From assembly GCF_041916735.1 (NCBI RefSeq), contig NZ_JAYRYY010000014.1: a DNA stretch of 64,000 nt. One strand, 5' to 3'. Below the pieces are notes generated by a model. The model did no database searches. It was given only the letters and a program-made list of their open reading frames with translations, and was not told the origin of the DNA. Shown piece after piece: positions 26,982-34,679 of the stretch. How positions within the stretch are numbered: position 1 is the first letter of the stretch; each line of letters begins with the position of its first letter. The translations under genes were made by a program, and so were the position numbers. The DNA is from Zoogloea sp016790385 (GTDB lineage Bacteria; Pseudomonadota; Gammaproteobacteria; Burkholderiales; Rhodocyclaceae).

Positions 26982-29044
26982 TCGCCCGCATCACACCCGC
27001 AGCCTCCCCCCCCGGCACCCGCAGCGGCTCGCCGGAAGAGCTGCGCCGTTACGATCTGCTGCTGGCCGGTTTCGATCTACTGGACCAGGCCATCGCCGTG
27101 TTCGACGCCAGCCCCCGGCTGGTGACCTGGAACAAGGCCATGCTGCGCCTGCTCGACTTTCCCGAAGCGATGGTGCGGGTCGGCACCCCCTTCGAGGATT
27201 TCGTGCGCTTCAACGCTGAGCGCGGCGAATACGGCGGCAGCCACCGCAGCCCCGCCGAGGTGGAGCGCCTGGTGGCCGAACGCATGGCCGCGGTGCGCGC
27301 CTTCCAGCCCCACCATGCCGAACGCACCCGGCCCAACGGCCAGGTTTTGTCCATCCGTGGCGTGCCCATTCCCAACCTGGGCTTCGTCACTCTGTGGACC
27401 GACGTCACCGAGCAGCGCCGCTACGAGCAGCTCATCGAGAGCCAGAACGCCGAACTCGAAAACCGCGTGCGCGCCCGCACCGCCGAACTCGAAGCCGCCA
27501 CCGCCCGCCTCGACAACGTGGCGGCCCAGCTGGCCCGCTCCGAAGAGCGCCTGCGTCTGATCATGGACGCCATTCCCGCCCTGATCGCCTACGTGGACTC
27601 GGGCGAGCGCTACCGCTTTGCCAACAAGGGCTATGCCGACTGGTTCGGCCTCGACAAGAACGCCATCGTCGGGCGCAGCATCGAGGAAGTCTTCGGCCCC
27701 GACGCCTACGCCCAGATCAAGCCCCACCTGGAGCAAGCCGCCGCCGGCGAACAGGTCAGCTACGAATACTCGCGTACCAATGCCGCCGGCAGGCACGTCT
27801 ATGCCCGCAGCGCGGTGGTGCCCGAAGCCTCCGTGTCCGGCGGTGTGCAGGGTTTCTTCGTGCTGTCCATCGACATCACCGAACAAAAGGCCAGTCAGGC
27901 CGCCCTCATCCAGGCCCAGAAGATGGAAGCCGTCGGCCAGCTCACCGGCGGCCTCGCCCACGACTTCAACAACCTGCTCACCATCATCACCGGCAACCTG
28001 CACACCCTGCGTGACAAGCTGCCCGCCCACCAGGGCTACGAAGAGCACCTCGAACCGGCCCTCTCCGCCGCCCGCCGCGGCACCGAACTGATCCGCCGCC
28101 TGCTCACCTTCTCCCGCCAGCAACCCCTTGAACCCAGCCCGGTGGAGGTGGGCGCCCTGGTGCATGGCATGAGCCAGCTCCTGTCCCGCACCCTTACCGA
28201 GCGCATCGACATCAAGCTCGAACTGCCCACCGATAAGCTCCACGCCCTGGTGGACCCCCACCAGCTCGAGAACGCGCTGCTCAACCTCGCCATCAACGCC
28301 CGCGATGCCATGCCCGACGGCGGCACCCTGACCATCGCCCTGGCCACCCGCCACGTCTCCCCCAGCCTGGCCCTGCTGGTGGAAGTGCCGGCCGGCGACT
28401 ACGTGCAGTTCGACGTCTCCGACACCGGCACCGGCATCGCTCCCGAACTCCTGCCGCGCCTGTTCGAACCCTTCTTCACCACCAAATCCTTTGGCGCCGG
28501 CAGCGGCCTGGGTCTGGCCATGGTGTATGGCTTCATCCGCCAGTCCGGGGGCAACATCCGCATCCTCAGCACCCCGGGCAAGGGCACCAACGTGCGTTTC
28601 ATCGTGCCCATGAGCGACCGCCCGCCGCCGCCGCCCGTCGCCGCCCGCCACCCGGCAGCCAAGGTCGCCAATGAAAGTCGCCTCGCCCTGCTGGTGGAGG
28701 ACGAACCCGAAGTGCGCAAGGTCATCCGCCAGCAGCTCACCGAGCTGGGCTTTCCGGTCATCGAGGCCAGCAACGGCGTCGACGCCCGGGCCATGCTCGA
28801 AGCCGTGGAAGACATCTCCCTGCTCATCTCCGACACGGTCATGCCCGGCCTGGGCGGACGCGAGCTGGCCGCCATCGCCCACACCCTGCGCCCACGGCTG
28901 CCCATCCTGCTCATCACCGGCTACGCCACCGGCGACGTGCCTGCGGGCAGCCCCAACTTTCCGACCCTCCGCAAACCCTTCGACCGGGCCGCCCTTGCCG
29001 CGGCCCTCGCCACCCTCGAATACCCGGAGACCCCGGCATCATGA
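26978..29044 (+). CDS. PAS-domain hybrid histidine kinase / receiver protein
   Basis: This 688-residue cytoplasmic kinase begins with a PAS_7-like domain (QAIAVFDASPRLVTWNKAML). A coiled coil with RVRARTAELEAA leads to a second PAS domain (MDAIPALIAYVDSGERYRF), then a HisKA domain with His328 (GLAHDFNN), an HATPase_c domain (LNLAINARDAM, SDTGTGIA, GLGLAMVYGF) and a C-terminal receiver with LLVEDEPE and Asp619 (LISDTVMPG). It has a GTG start inside the stop of the GGDEF-EAL gene and an ATGA overlap with the response regulator. The GLAHDFNN box type is typical of kinases with a terminal receiver. The three genes probably form one signalling unit. Confidence 0.9.
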   Translation: MIARITPAASPPGTRSGSPEELRRYDLLLAGFDLLDQAIAVFDASPRLVTWNKAMLRLLDFPEAMVRVGTPFEDFVRFNAERGEYGGSHRSPAEVERLVAERMAAVRAFQPHHAERTRPNGQVLSIRGVPIPNLGFVTLWTDVTEQRRYEQLIESQNAELENRVRARTAELEAATARLDNVAAQLARSEERLRLIMDAIPALIAYVDSGERYRFANKGYADWFGLDKNAIVGRSIEEVFGPDAYAQIKPHLEQAAAGEQVSYEYSRTNAAGRHVYARSAVVPEASVSGGVQGFFVLSIDITEQKASQAALIQAQKMEAVGQLTGGLAHDFNNLLTIITGNLHTLRDKLPAHQGYEEHLEPALSAARRGTELIRRLLTFSRQQPLEPSPVEVGALVHGMSQLLSRTLTERIDIKLELPTDKLHALVDPHQLENALLNLAINARDAMPDGGTLTIALATRHVSPSLALLVEVPAGDYVQFDVSDTGTGIAPELLPRLFEPFFTTKSFGAGSGLGLAMVYGFIRQSGGNIRILSTPGKGTNVRFIVPMSDRPPPPPVAARHPAAKVANESRLALLVEDEPEVRKVIRQQLTELGFPVIEASNGVDARAMLEAVEDISLLISDTVMPGLGGRELAAIAHTLRPRLPILLITGYATGDVPAGSPNFPTLRKPFDRAALAAALATLEYPETPAS

Positions 29045-29760
29045 CCACGCCCGACAAGGACACCCCGCTCATCTTCGTCGTCGAGGACGAAGCCGACATC
29101 GCCCGCCTGATCGCCGGCACCCTGGGCGAATACGGTTTCCGCACCGAAACCTTCGGCACCGGCCGCGCCCTGCTCTCCCGGGCCCGCCGGGCGCAACCCG
29201 AACTGGCCATCCTCGACCTCGGCCTGCCCGACATGGACGGCCTCCAGGTACTGCGTGAACTCCAGGAGCAACACCCCTGCGCGGCCCTCATCCTCACCGG
29301 CCGCGACGGCCTCACCGACCGGGTGCTGGGCCTCGAACTGGGCGCCGACGACTACCTCGTCAAACCCTTCGAACCCCGCGAACTGGTCGCCCGGGTGCGC
29401 TCCATCCTGCGCCGCTACCAGAAAAGCGCCGCCAGCGAGGCGGGCAACCACACCGGCGCCCGTTTCGCCGGCTGGCACTTCGACATCGGCCGCCTCAACC
29501 TCTGCGCCGACGACGGCCGCGAAGTCGCCCTCTCCGCCGCCGAGGCCGCCCTGCTGCAAACCCTGCTCAAACGCCCCAACAAGATCCTCACCCGCGAACA
29601 ACTCATCGGCGAACGCGACCTGGACCCCTTCGACCGCAGCATCGACGTGCGCATCTCCCGCCTGCGCCGCAAGCTCGAAGACGACCCGCAGGATCCAAAG
29701 ATCATCAAGACGGTGTATGGGGCAGGGTATCTGCTGTGCTCCAGCGTGGAGTGGGAGTGA
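29041..29760 (+). CDS. OmpR/PhoB-family response regulator
   Basis: This 239-residue DNA-binding regulator has a receiver domain with acidic pair EDE near residue 16, phospho-acceptor Asp59 (LAILDLGLPDMDG), Thr/Lys switch residues (LTGRDG, YLVKPF), and a winged helix-turn-helix (LTREQLIGERDLDPFDRSID). The closing motif is VYGAGYLLCSS. It starts within the stop of the hybrid kinase gene, so the two are likely cognate. Targets are not visible; a repeat element follows right after the stop. Confidence 0.92.
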   Translation: MTTPDKDTPLIFVVEDEADIARLIAGTLGEYGFRTETFGTGRALLSRARRAQPELAILDLGLPDMDGLQVLRELQEQHPCAALILTGRDGLTDRVLGLELGADDYLVKPFEPRELVARVRSILRRYQKSAASEAGNHTGARFAGWHFDIGRLNLCADDGREVALSAAEAALLQTLLKRPNKILTREQLIGERDLDPFDRSIDVRISRLRRKLEDDPQDPKIIKTVYGAGYLLCSSVEWE

Positions 29761-29762
29761 AT

Positions 29763-30452
29763 TGGTCATGTTCGCGTCAGATCTGTAAACACCTGTCCTG
29801 GCAGGCCCACCGGGCCTGGTGAGCCTTGCCTGTCGGGGGAAGCACTTTGCAGACTTTACGCAAACGTCGCTGCATCATTCCGTTCGACCTCTGCCGGGTG
29901 AGCCGTTACGGCATGGCTTTCCGTTCTCATACGTCACATTTGGCCGGGTCTCGCCCCCTTCGGGGGTTCCCTTCTTCCGGGCCCGTCAGAGGGGAGAGGA
30001 AATGCAGGAGATCAGCGGCCAGTGCTTGACCCCATTTCCGCAGGGGCTCGGTGCATCCGAAAAGCCCGTTCCGACCCCGCCGAGCAGCGCACCAGCAGGC
30101 GGAGCCCTCCGGCGCGGCTGTCTGAGCCCGCAGGGCGAGTTCCACGCCGGCCGCCTGATGGCAGCAGCGCAGGGCAGTCGGCCAACGGCCGACCGGGGGT
30201 GGCGGGTCGCCTTCTTTGCCTACTTTCTTGGCGAAGCAAGAAAGTAGGTCGCCCGCCGGGGGCGAGTCCCCGGCCAATGTGACGTAAGAGAACGGAAAGC
30301 CGTCCGTAGGGGCTCAACGGTTCAAGGTCGAAGGGAGTGAACTGACTACGTTCGCGAAAAATGCGGGAAGCGCTTCCCTCCGACAAGTAAGGCTCTCCAG
30401 GCCCGGCGGCCTGCCAGGGATAGTGCTTGCACACCCAACCCGAACATCACCA
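29763..30452. repeat. 690-bp intergenic element with long terminal inverted repeats, copy 2 (fills the 759-base gap)
   Basis: The gap 29761-30519 holds no believable gene. Its two ends are imperfect inverted repeats of about 186 bases. The left end begins TGGTCATGTTCG at 29763; the right end, read on the minus strand from 30452, begins TGGTGATGTTCG. Both then share CCTGGCAGG at the same distance and the inner motif GGCTTTCCGTTCTC plus ACGTCACATT (29915-29948 against 30268-30301). The middle holds a hairpin at 30220-30247 (11-bp stem CTACTTTCTTG) and segments shared with 5147-5695. Confidence 0.85.
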
Positions 30453-30519
30453 ACGAATTCGACCCCACAGCGGCGCCGTCCCGTAAAATCCCGGTTCCTG
30501 TAAGGAGGGAAAACCAATC

Positions 30520-30993
30520 ATGACAAGACCATTCAAAGTCCTCGGCGTCCAGCAGATCGCCATCGGCGGGCCGTCCAAGGATCGCCTGCGCACCCTGTGG
30601 GTCGACATGTTCGGCCTCGAAGTCACCGGCAACTTCGTATCCGAACGTGAAAACGTGGACGAGGACATCACCGCCATGGGCAAGGGCCCCTTCAAGGTCG
30701 AAGTGGACCTGATGCAGCCCCTCGACCCGGAAAAAAAACCCGCCGTGCACACCACCCCGCTCAACCACGTGGGCCTGTGGATCGACGATCTGCCCAAGGC
30801 CGTCGAATGGCTCGGCGCCAACGGCGTGCGCTTTGCCCCGGGCGGCATCCGCAAGGGCGCGGCCGGTTTCGACATCACCTTTCTCCACCCCAAGGGCAAC
30901 GAAGAATTCCCCATCGGCGGTGAAGGCGTGCTGATCGAACTGGTCCAGGCTCCGCCCGAGGTGATCGACGCCTTCGCCAAGCTGGCCGGCTGA
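30520..30993 (+). CDS. VOC-family protein (glyoxalase fold)
   Basis: This protein of 157 residues has the two-module VOC layout: VLGVQQIAIGGPSKDRLRTL at the start, a central HTTPLNHVGLWIDDLPKAVE second module, and a GVLIELVQAPPEV ending. That last Glu and the His of NHVGL are the usual metal ligands. The pattern is closest to lactoylglutathione lyase and methylmalonyl-CoA epimerase-like proteins, but the substrate cannot be fixed. A very strong ribosome site (AAGGAGGG) precedes the ATG by 8 bases. It is a single-gene unit between the repeat element and a terminator. Confidence 0.8.
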   Translation: MTRPFKVLGVQQIAIGGPSKDRLRTLWVDMFGLEVTGNFVSERENVDEDITAMGKGPFKVEVDLMQPLDPEKKPAVHTTPLNHVGLWIDDLPKAVEWLGANGVRFAPGGIRKGAAGFDITFLHPKGNEEFPIGGEGVLIELVQAPPEVIDAFAKLAG

Positions 30994-31012
30994 TCGCGAC
31001 CCTGCAAACGGA

Positions 31013-31044
31013 AAGGGCCGGCTTCCTTGCGGAGGCCGGCCCTT
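31013..31044. terminator. bidirectional terminator between VOC and metallopeptidase genes
   Basis: A nearly perfect 14-bp stem, AAGGGCCGGCTTCC pairing with GGAGGCCGGCCCTT around a TTGC loop, lies between two convergent genes. Confidence 0.8.
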
Positions 31045-31065
31045 CACACTTTCTGGGGCGTGCAA

Positions 31066-31935
31066 TTACAGGCTGCGGGCCTGGAAGGTGTTACAGGCAG
31101 CCAGCTGCCCGGCTTCCATGCCGCGCTTGAACCAGCGCATCCGCTGCTCGGCCGAACCATGGGTGAAGCTGTCGGGCACGGCGTAGCCCTGGGCCTGCTT
31201 CTGCAAGGTGTCGTCGCCGATGGCCGTGGCCGCCTGCAGGGCCTCCTCCACATCGCCGGCTTCGAGAATGCCCCGGGCGGCATCGGCGTTCTTGGCCCAC
31301 ACCCCGGCCAGACAGTCGGCCTGGAGTTCGAGGCGCACCGACAGGGCGTTGGCCTCCCGCTCGGACGCGCGCTCCCGCGCCGCCTGCACCTTGCCGGAGA
31401 TGCCCAGCAGATTCTGCACGTGGTGGCCGACTTCATGGGCAATCACGTAGGCCTGGGCAAAATCACCCGGCGCCCGATAACGGCTCTTCAGCTCCTGGTA
31501 GAAGGACAGGTCGATATACACCTTCTGGTCGGCCGGGCAGTAAAACGGCCCCATGGCCGCCTGCCCCACGCCGCAGGCCGTGCGTGTGGCCCCGGAGAAG
31601 AGCACCAGGGTGGGCTCCACGTACTGCTTGCCGTTCTGGCGGAAGATCTGCTGCCAGGTATCCTCGGTTTCGGCCAGTACATGGCGGATGAACTTCGACT
31701 CGGCATCGTTGGCCGGCGGCCCGGCCGGGCGCGACGTGGCCGAGGGCGCCGGCGACTCCACCGCCTGATTCAGCACAATGCTCGGATCGACGCCGAAATA
31801 CATGGCGACCAGGGCCAGCACGATGGTCCCGATGCCCACCCCCTTGCCCCCCATGGGGAAGCCGCCGCCACCGCCGCCGCCGCCGCCGCGACGATCCTCG
31901 ACGTTCTCGCTTTCCCGGCTGTTGTCGAAACGCAT
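31066..31935 (-). CDS. neutral zinc metallopeptidase (YpfJ family)
   Basis: This protein of 289 residues has a glycine-rich cytoplasmic N-terminus, one membrane helix (GIGTIVLALVAMYFGV, about residues 35-50) and a periplasmic YpfJ-type domain. The zinc motif HEVGHH lies near residue 165, and a later Glu/Asp-containing segment LELQADCLAGVWA supplies the third ligand region. FCPxD-like FYCPADQKVYIDLSF is a family signature. The second of two ATGs was chosen because AGGAAAGGA sits 6 bases from it. The physiological substrate of the family is not established. Confidence 0.85.
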   Translation of the reverse strand: MRFDNSRESENVEDRRGGGGGGGGGFPMGGKGVGIGTIVLALVAMYFGVDPSIVLNQAVESPAPSATSRPAGPPANDAESKFIRHVLAETEDTWQQIFRQNGKQYVEPTLVLFSGATRTACGVGQAAMGPFYCPADQKVYIDLSFYQELKSRYRAPGDFAQAYVIAHEVGHHVQNLLGISGKVQAARERASEREANALSVRLELQADCLAGVWAKNADAARGILEAGDVEEALQAATAIGDDTLQKQAQGYAVPDSFTHGSAEQRMRWFKRGMEAGQLAACNTFQARSL

Positions 31936-32110
31936 GTTCATTCCTTTCCTGGATCAGGCCGCAAGGGTGAGGGGTCACGCCCCCATGTTCAAGCGAATAT
32001 GCCAGCAAACCCTGTCAAACAGTGTGTCTTGATGCATCTCTGAGGCGAGCCTCAGCCCCTCTTCGCCGGGCGCTCAATCCGCAGCCGCTTTTTGCGCCGC
32101 AACATTTTTC

Positions 32111-32139
32111 TTGTGCCGCGATGGCTTTATCGTTATAGT
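32111..32139 (+). promoter_or_regulatory. sigma-70-type promoter of the RhlE-type helicase gene
   Basis: TTGTGC and TATAGT are separated by exactly 17 bases. Transcription would begin near 32146, giving a leader of about 200 nt. The stretch 31936-32110 upstream of it holds nothing else recognised; a promoter for the divergent metallopeptidase gene must lie there. Confidence 0.7.
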
Positions 32140-32145
32140 CTGCGG

Positions 32146-32347
32146 TCCGGTGCAAAGCGGTTCGCACCGAGTCACATCGTCCCTGACCTTCTTATATCTC
32201 CCGTATTCGACGAGAGGTTGTCCTGATCGGTTAGTGCCGATATGCCAGTCAGGCAGCCCAACTGTTGCGCGCACTCCCTGCGCGGCGACGCGTTGCCGTT
32301 TTTTCTTCGCGGGCACCGCATCCGCAATACACGATAAGGAAGCGAAC
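32146..32347 (+). promoter_or_regulatory. long 5' leader of the RhlE-type helicase mRNA
   Basis: About 200 bases lie between the predicted transcription start and the ATG. The leader has no good open frame with its own ribosome site; it is AT-richer than the surrounding DNA and carries several short self-complementary stretches (for example GTGCAAAGCG / CGC repeats and a T-run CGTTGCCGTTTTTTC near 32300). Cold-responsive helicase and csp genes often have long regulatory leaders, so this is a candidate. Confidence 0.4.
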
Positions 32348-33868
32348 ATGGATTTCGCCAGCCTCGGCCTGTCCGAGAACATTGTCAAAGCCGTTGCAGA
32401 CGCCGGCTATACCGAACCCACCGCCGTTCAGCAGGCAGCCATCCCGGCCGCGCTTGCCGGCAAGGATCTCGTCGTGTCGAGCCAGACCGGCTCCGGCAAG
32501 ACCGCCGCTTTCATGCTGCCCTCCCTGCAGCGCCTCACCGCCGAACCGACCATCAAGGCCCGCGGCCCCCGCGTGCTGGTGCTCACCCCGACCCGCGAAC
32601 TGGCTGTCCAGGTCACCGACGCCTGCAAGGGCTACGGCAAGAACCTGCGCTACGCCAAGGCCGTCAGCGTGGTGGGCGGCATGCCCTACCCGGTGCAGAA
32701 CAAGCTGCTGTCCAGCCCCTATGAAATCCTGGTGGCCACCCCGGGCCGCCTGATGGACCAGATGAACAGCGGCCGCATCGACTTCGCCCGCCTGGAAATC
32801 CTGATCCTCGACGAAGCCGACCGCATGCTCGACATGGGCTTCGTGGATGACATCGAGGCCATCGTCGCCAAGCTGCCGGCCAACCGCCAGACCCTGTTCT
32901 TCTCCGCCACCCTCGACGGCCAGGTCGCGCGCATGATGCAGCGCTTGCTGAAGGATCCGGAGCGCATCGAGATCAACTCGGCCCAGACCCGCCACGAGAA
33001 CATCGAGCAGCGCCTGCTGGTGGCCGACGACATCGGCCACAAGAACCGCCTCCTAGACGGTCTGCTGCGCGACGTGAGCATGGAACAGGCCATCGTGTTC
33101 ACCGCCACCAAGCGTGACGCCGACGCCCTGACCCTGAACCTGGAATCCCAGGGTCACTCGGTGGCCGCCCTCCACGGCGACATGAACCAGCGCATGCGCA
33201 CCCGCACCCTCGACCAGCTGCGTCGCGGCCACCTGCGCGTGCTCATCGCCACCGACGTGGCCGCCCGTGGCATCGACGTGCGCACCATCAGCCACGTCAT
33301 CAACTACGACCTGCCCAAGGTTGCCGCCGACTACGTGCACCGCATCGGCCGCACCGGCCGCGGCGGTTCCAACGGCGTGGCCATCAGCCTGGCCGAGCGC
33401 CGTGACGTGCGTCTGCTGCGCGCCATCGAACGCTACACCCGCCAGCCCCTCGCCGTGCACACCCTGCCGGGCCTTGAGCCGCGCAGCACCATGCCCGCCG
33501 ACGATCGCCGGCCCGGCGGCCCGCGCCGCGACGGCGGCCGCAGCTTCGGCAACGGCGGTGGTCGCTTTGGCGACAAGCGTCCGTCGACTGGCTTCGGTGG
33601 CCCCCGTGGCGACCGCGAACCCCGTCGGGAAGCCGATGGCCGCCCCGCCAGCCCCTGGGCCGGCAATGGCGAAGGCCGTCGTGATTTCCGTGACGCTCCC
33701 CGCCGTGCCGAAGGCGCCCCGCGCCACCCGGAACACCGCACCGAGTTCCCCCACGTGGCCAAGCGCAGTTCCACCCACCACAACAGTGGTGGTGGTTTTG
33801 GCGGCAGCCGCAGCGAAGGCACCGGCGGCAAGCCCCGCACCGGCCGCACCTTCAACCGCGACCGCTGA
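32348..33868 (+). CDS. rhlE: DEAD-box ATP-dependent RNA helicase, RhlE type
   Basis: This 506-residue helicase begins with Q-motif PTAVQQAAIPAAL, followed by motif I QTGSGKT (Lys51), motif Ia PTRELA, DEAD at residues 155-158, SAT, ARGID and HRIGRTGR. The C-terminal 125 residues are a basic, Gly/Arg/Asp/Pro-rich tail (FGNGGGRFGDKR) that is probably disordered and binds RNA. RhlE helicases help ribosome assembly and RNA turnover, often in the cold. An in-frame extension reaches back to 32111 but overlaps the promoter; the ATG at 32348 has an AAGGAAG site. Confidence 0.9.
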   Translation: MDFASLGLSENIVKAVADAGYTEPTAVQQAAIPAALAGKDLVVSSQTGSGKTAAFMLPSLQRLTAEPTIKARGPRVLVLTPTRELAVQVTDACKGYGKNLRYAKAVSVVGGMPYPVQNKLLSSPYEILVATPGRLMDQMNSGRIDFARLEILILDEADRMLDMGFVDDIEAIVAKLPANRQTLFFSATLDGQVARMMQRLLKDPERIEINSAQTRHENIEQRLLVADDIGHKNRLLDGLLRDVSMEQAIVFTATKRDADALTLNLESQGHSVAALHGDMNQRMRTRTLDQLRRGHLRVLIATDVAARGIDVRTISHVINYDLPKVAADYVHRIGRTGRGGSNGVAISLAERRDVRLLRAIERYTRQPLAVHTLPGLEPRSTMPADDRRPGGPRRDGGRSFGNGGGRFGDKRPSTGFGGPRGDREPRREADGRPASPWAGNGEGRRDFRDAPRRAEGAPRHPEHRTEFPHVAKRSSTHHNSGGGFGGSRSEGTGGKPRTGRTFNRDR

Positions 33869-33911
33869 GGCAAGCCGCGCCGGGATCACTTTCCGGCCCG
33901 TCTTCCGAAAG

Positions 33912-33933
33912 GGCGCCTGCGGGCGCCTTTTTT
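33912..33933 (+). terminator. rho-independent terminator of the helicase gene
   Basis: Stem GGCGCC / GGCGCC with a TGCG loop is followed by six T residues, 44 bases past the helicase stop. Confidence 0.85.
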
Positions 33934-34090
33934 CATGACCGGGGCGCAGCTTCGTCCCGGGCGAGGAATAGGGGCGAAAGCCCCCTCTCTTCGCAGGGTC
34001 GAACCGCTCCCCCCTGACTATGATGGAAGAAAACGCTCGCGGGCGCGGACCTCCGCCCGCGCATCACTTCCATGCCAAAGGGGAAACACC

Positions 34091-34522
34091 ATGAAGATCA
34101 CCAGTCCCATCGTCGGCGAAGTCGACGTATCCGCCGACCGCATCATCAACTTCCCGGCCGGCCTCCCCGGCTTTGAAGCCTGCCACCAGTTCACCTTGCT
34201 GCACAGTGAAGGCAACGCCGCCCCCAGGCTCTTCATGCTCCAATGCCTCGACGACCCCGAGGTGGCCTTCACCGTCACCACCCCCGACTTCGTCGGTCTC
34301 AACTACGAATTCACCCTCACCGACGACGAAGTGGCCAGCCTGCAACTGGGCAATGCCGACGACGCCAGCGTGCTGCTCATCGTCAGCCGTGGTCAGCCCG
34401 GCGCAGCCCCGGTGCGCGCCAATGTGATGGCCCCGCTGGTCATCAACACCGCCACCCGCCGTGGCCTGCAGAAGATCATCGGCAAGGTGGATACCAGCGT
34501 CACCCTGAAAGCCGTCGCCTGA
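34091..34522 (+). CDS. fliW: flagellar assembly factor FliW
   Basis: This 143-residue protein shows the FliW pattern: INFPAGLPGFEACHQFTLL near the N-terminus, the FTVTTPDFVGLNYEF segment, and APLVINTATRRGLQKII near the end. FliW binds flagellin and the translational repressor CsrA, linking flagellin synthesis to filament assembly. Start ATG follows AAAGGGGAAAC. It sits alone between an RNA helicase and a SARP regulator, away from any flagellar gene in the window. Confidence 0.88.
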   Translation: MKITSPIVGEVDVSADRIINFPAGLPGFEACHQFTLLHSEGNAAPRLFMLQCLDDPEVAFTVTTPDFVGLNYEFTLTDDEVASLQLGNADDASVLLIVSRGQPGAAPVRANVMAPLVINTATRRGLQKIIGKVDTSVTLKAVA

Positions 34523-34679
34523 TCAGGCACCCCATCTGACACTCCGGGGGCGCGGCGAGGCGCCCCCCCCCCGTCTCCTTCCCCCGCGCAGACACCTGAC
34601 CCAGATCAGGAAACCTGCAAATCGCCCCCATCGCCCTCCGCCATCCTGCCCTAGACTCTCTCCGAAGGGAGAAGTCTCC

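Noticed and set aside
29819..30434. Open frames of up to 142 codons after the response regulator
   Set aside because: They are made of the inverted-repeat element and are not protein-like.
32111..32347. A 79-residue N-terminal extension of the helicase
   Set aside because: It begins at the promoter, has no ribosome site and does not resemble helicase sequence.
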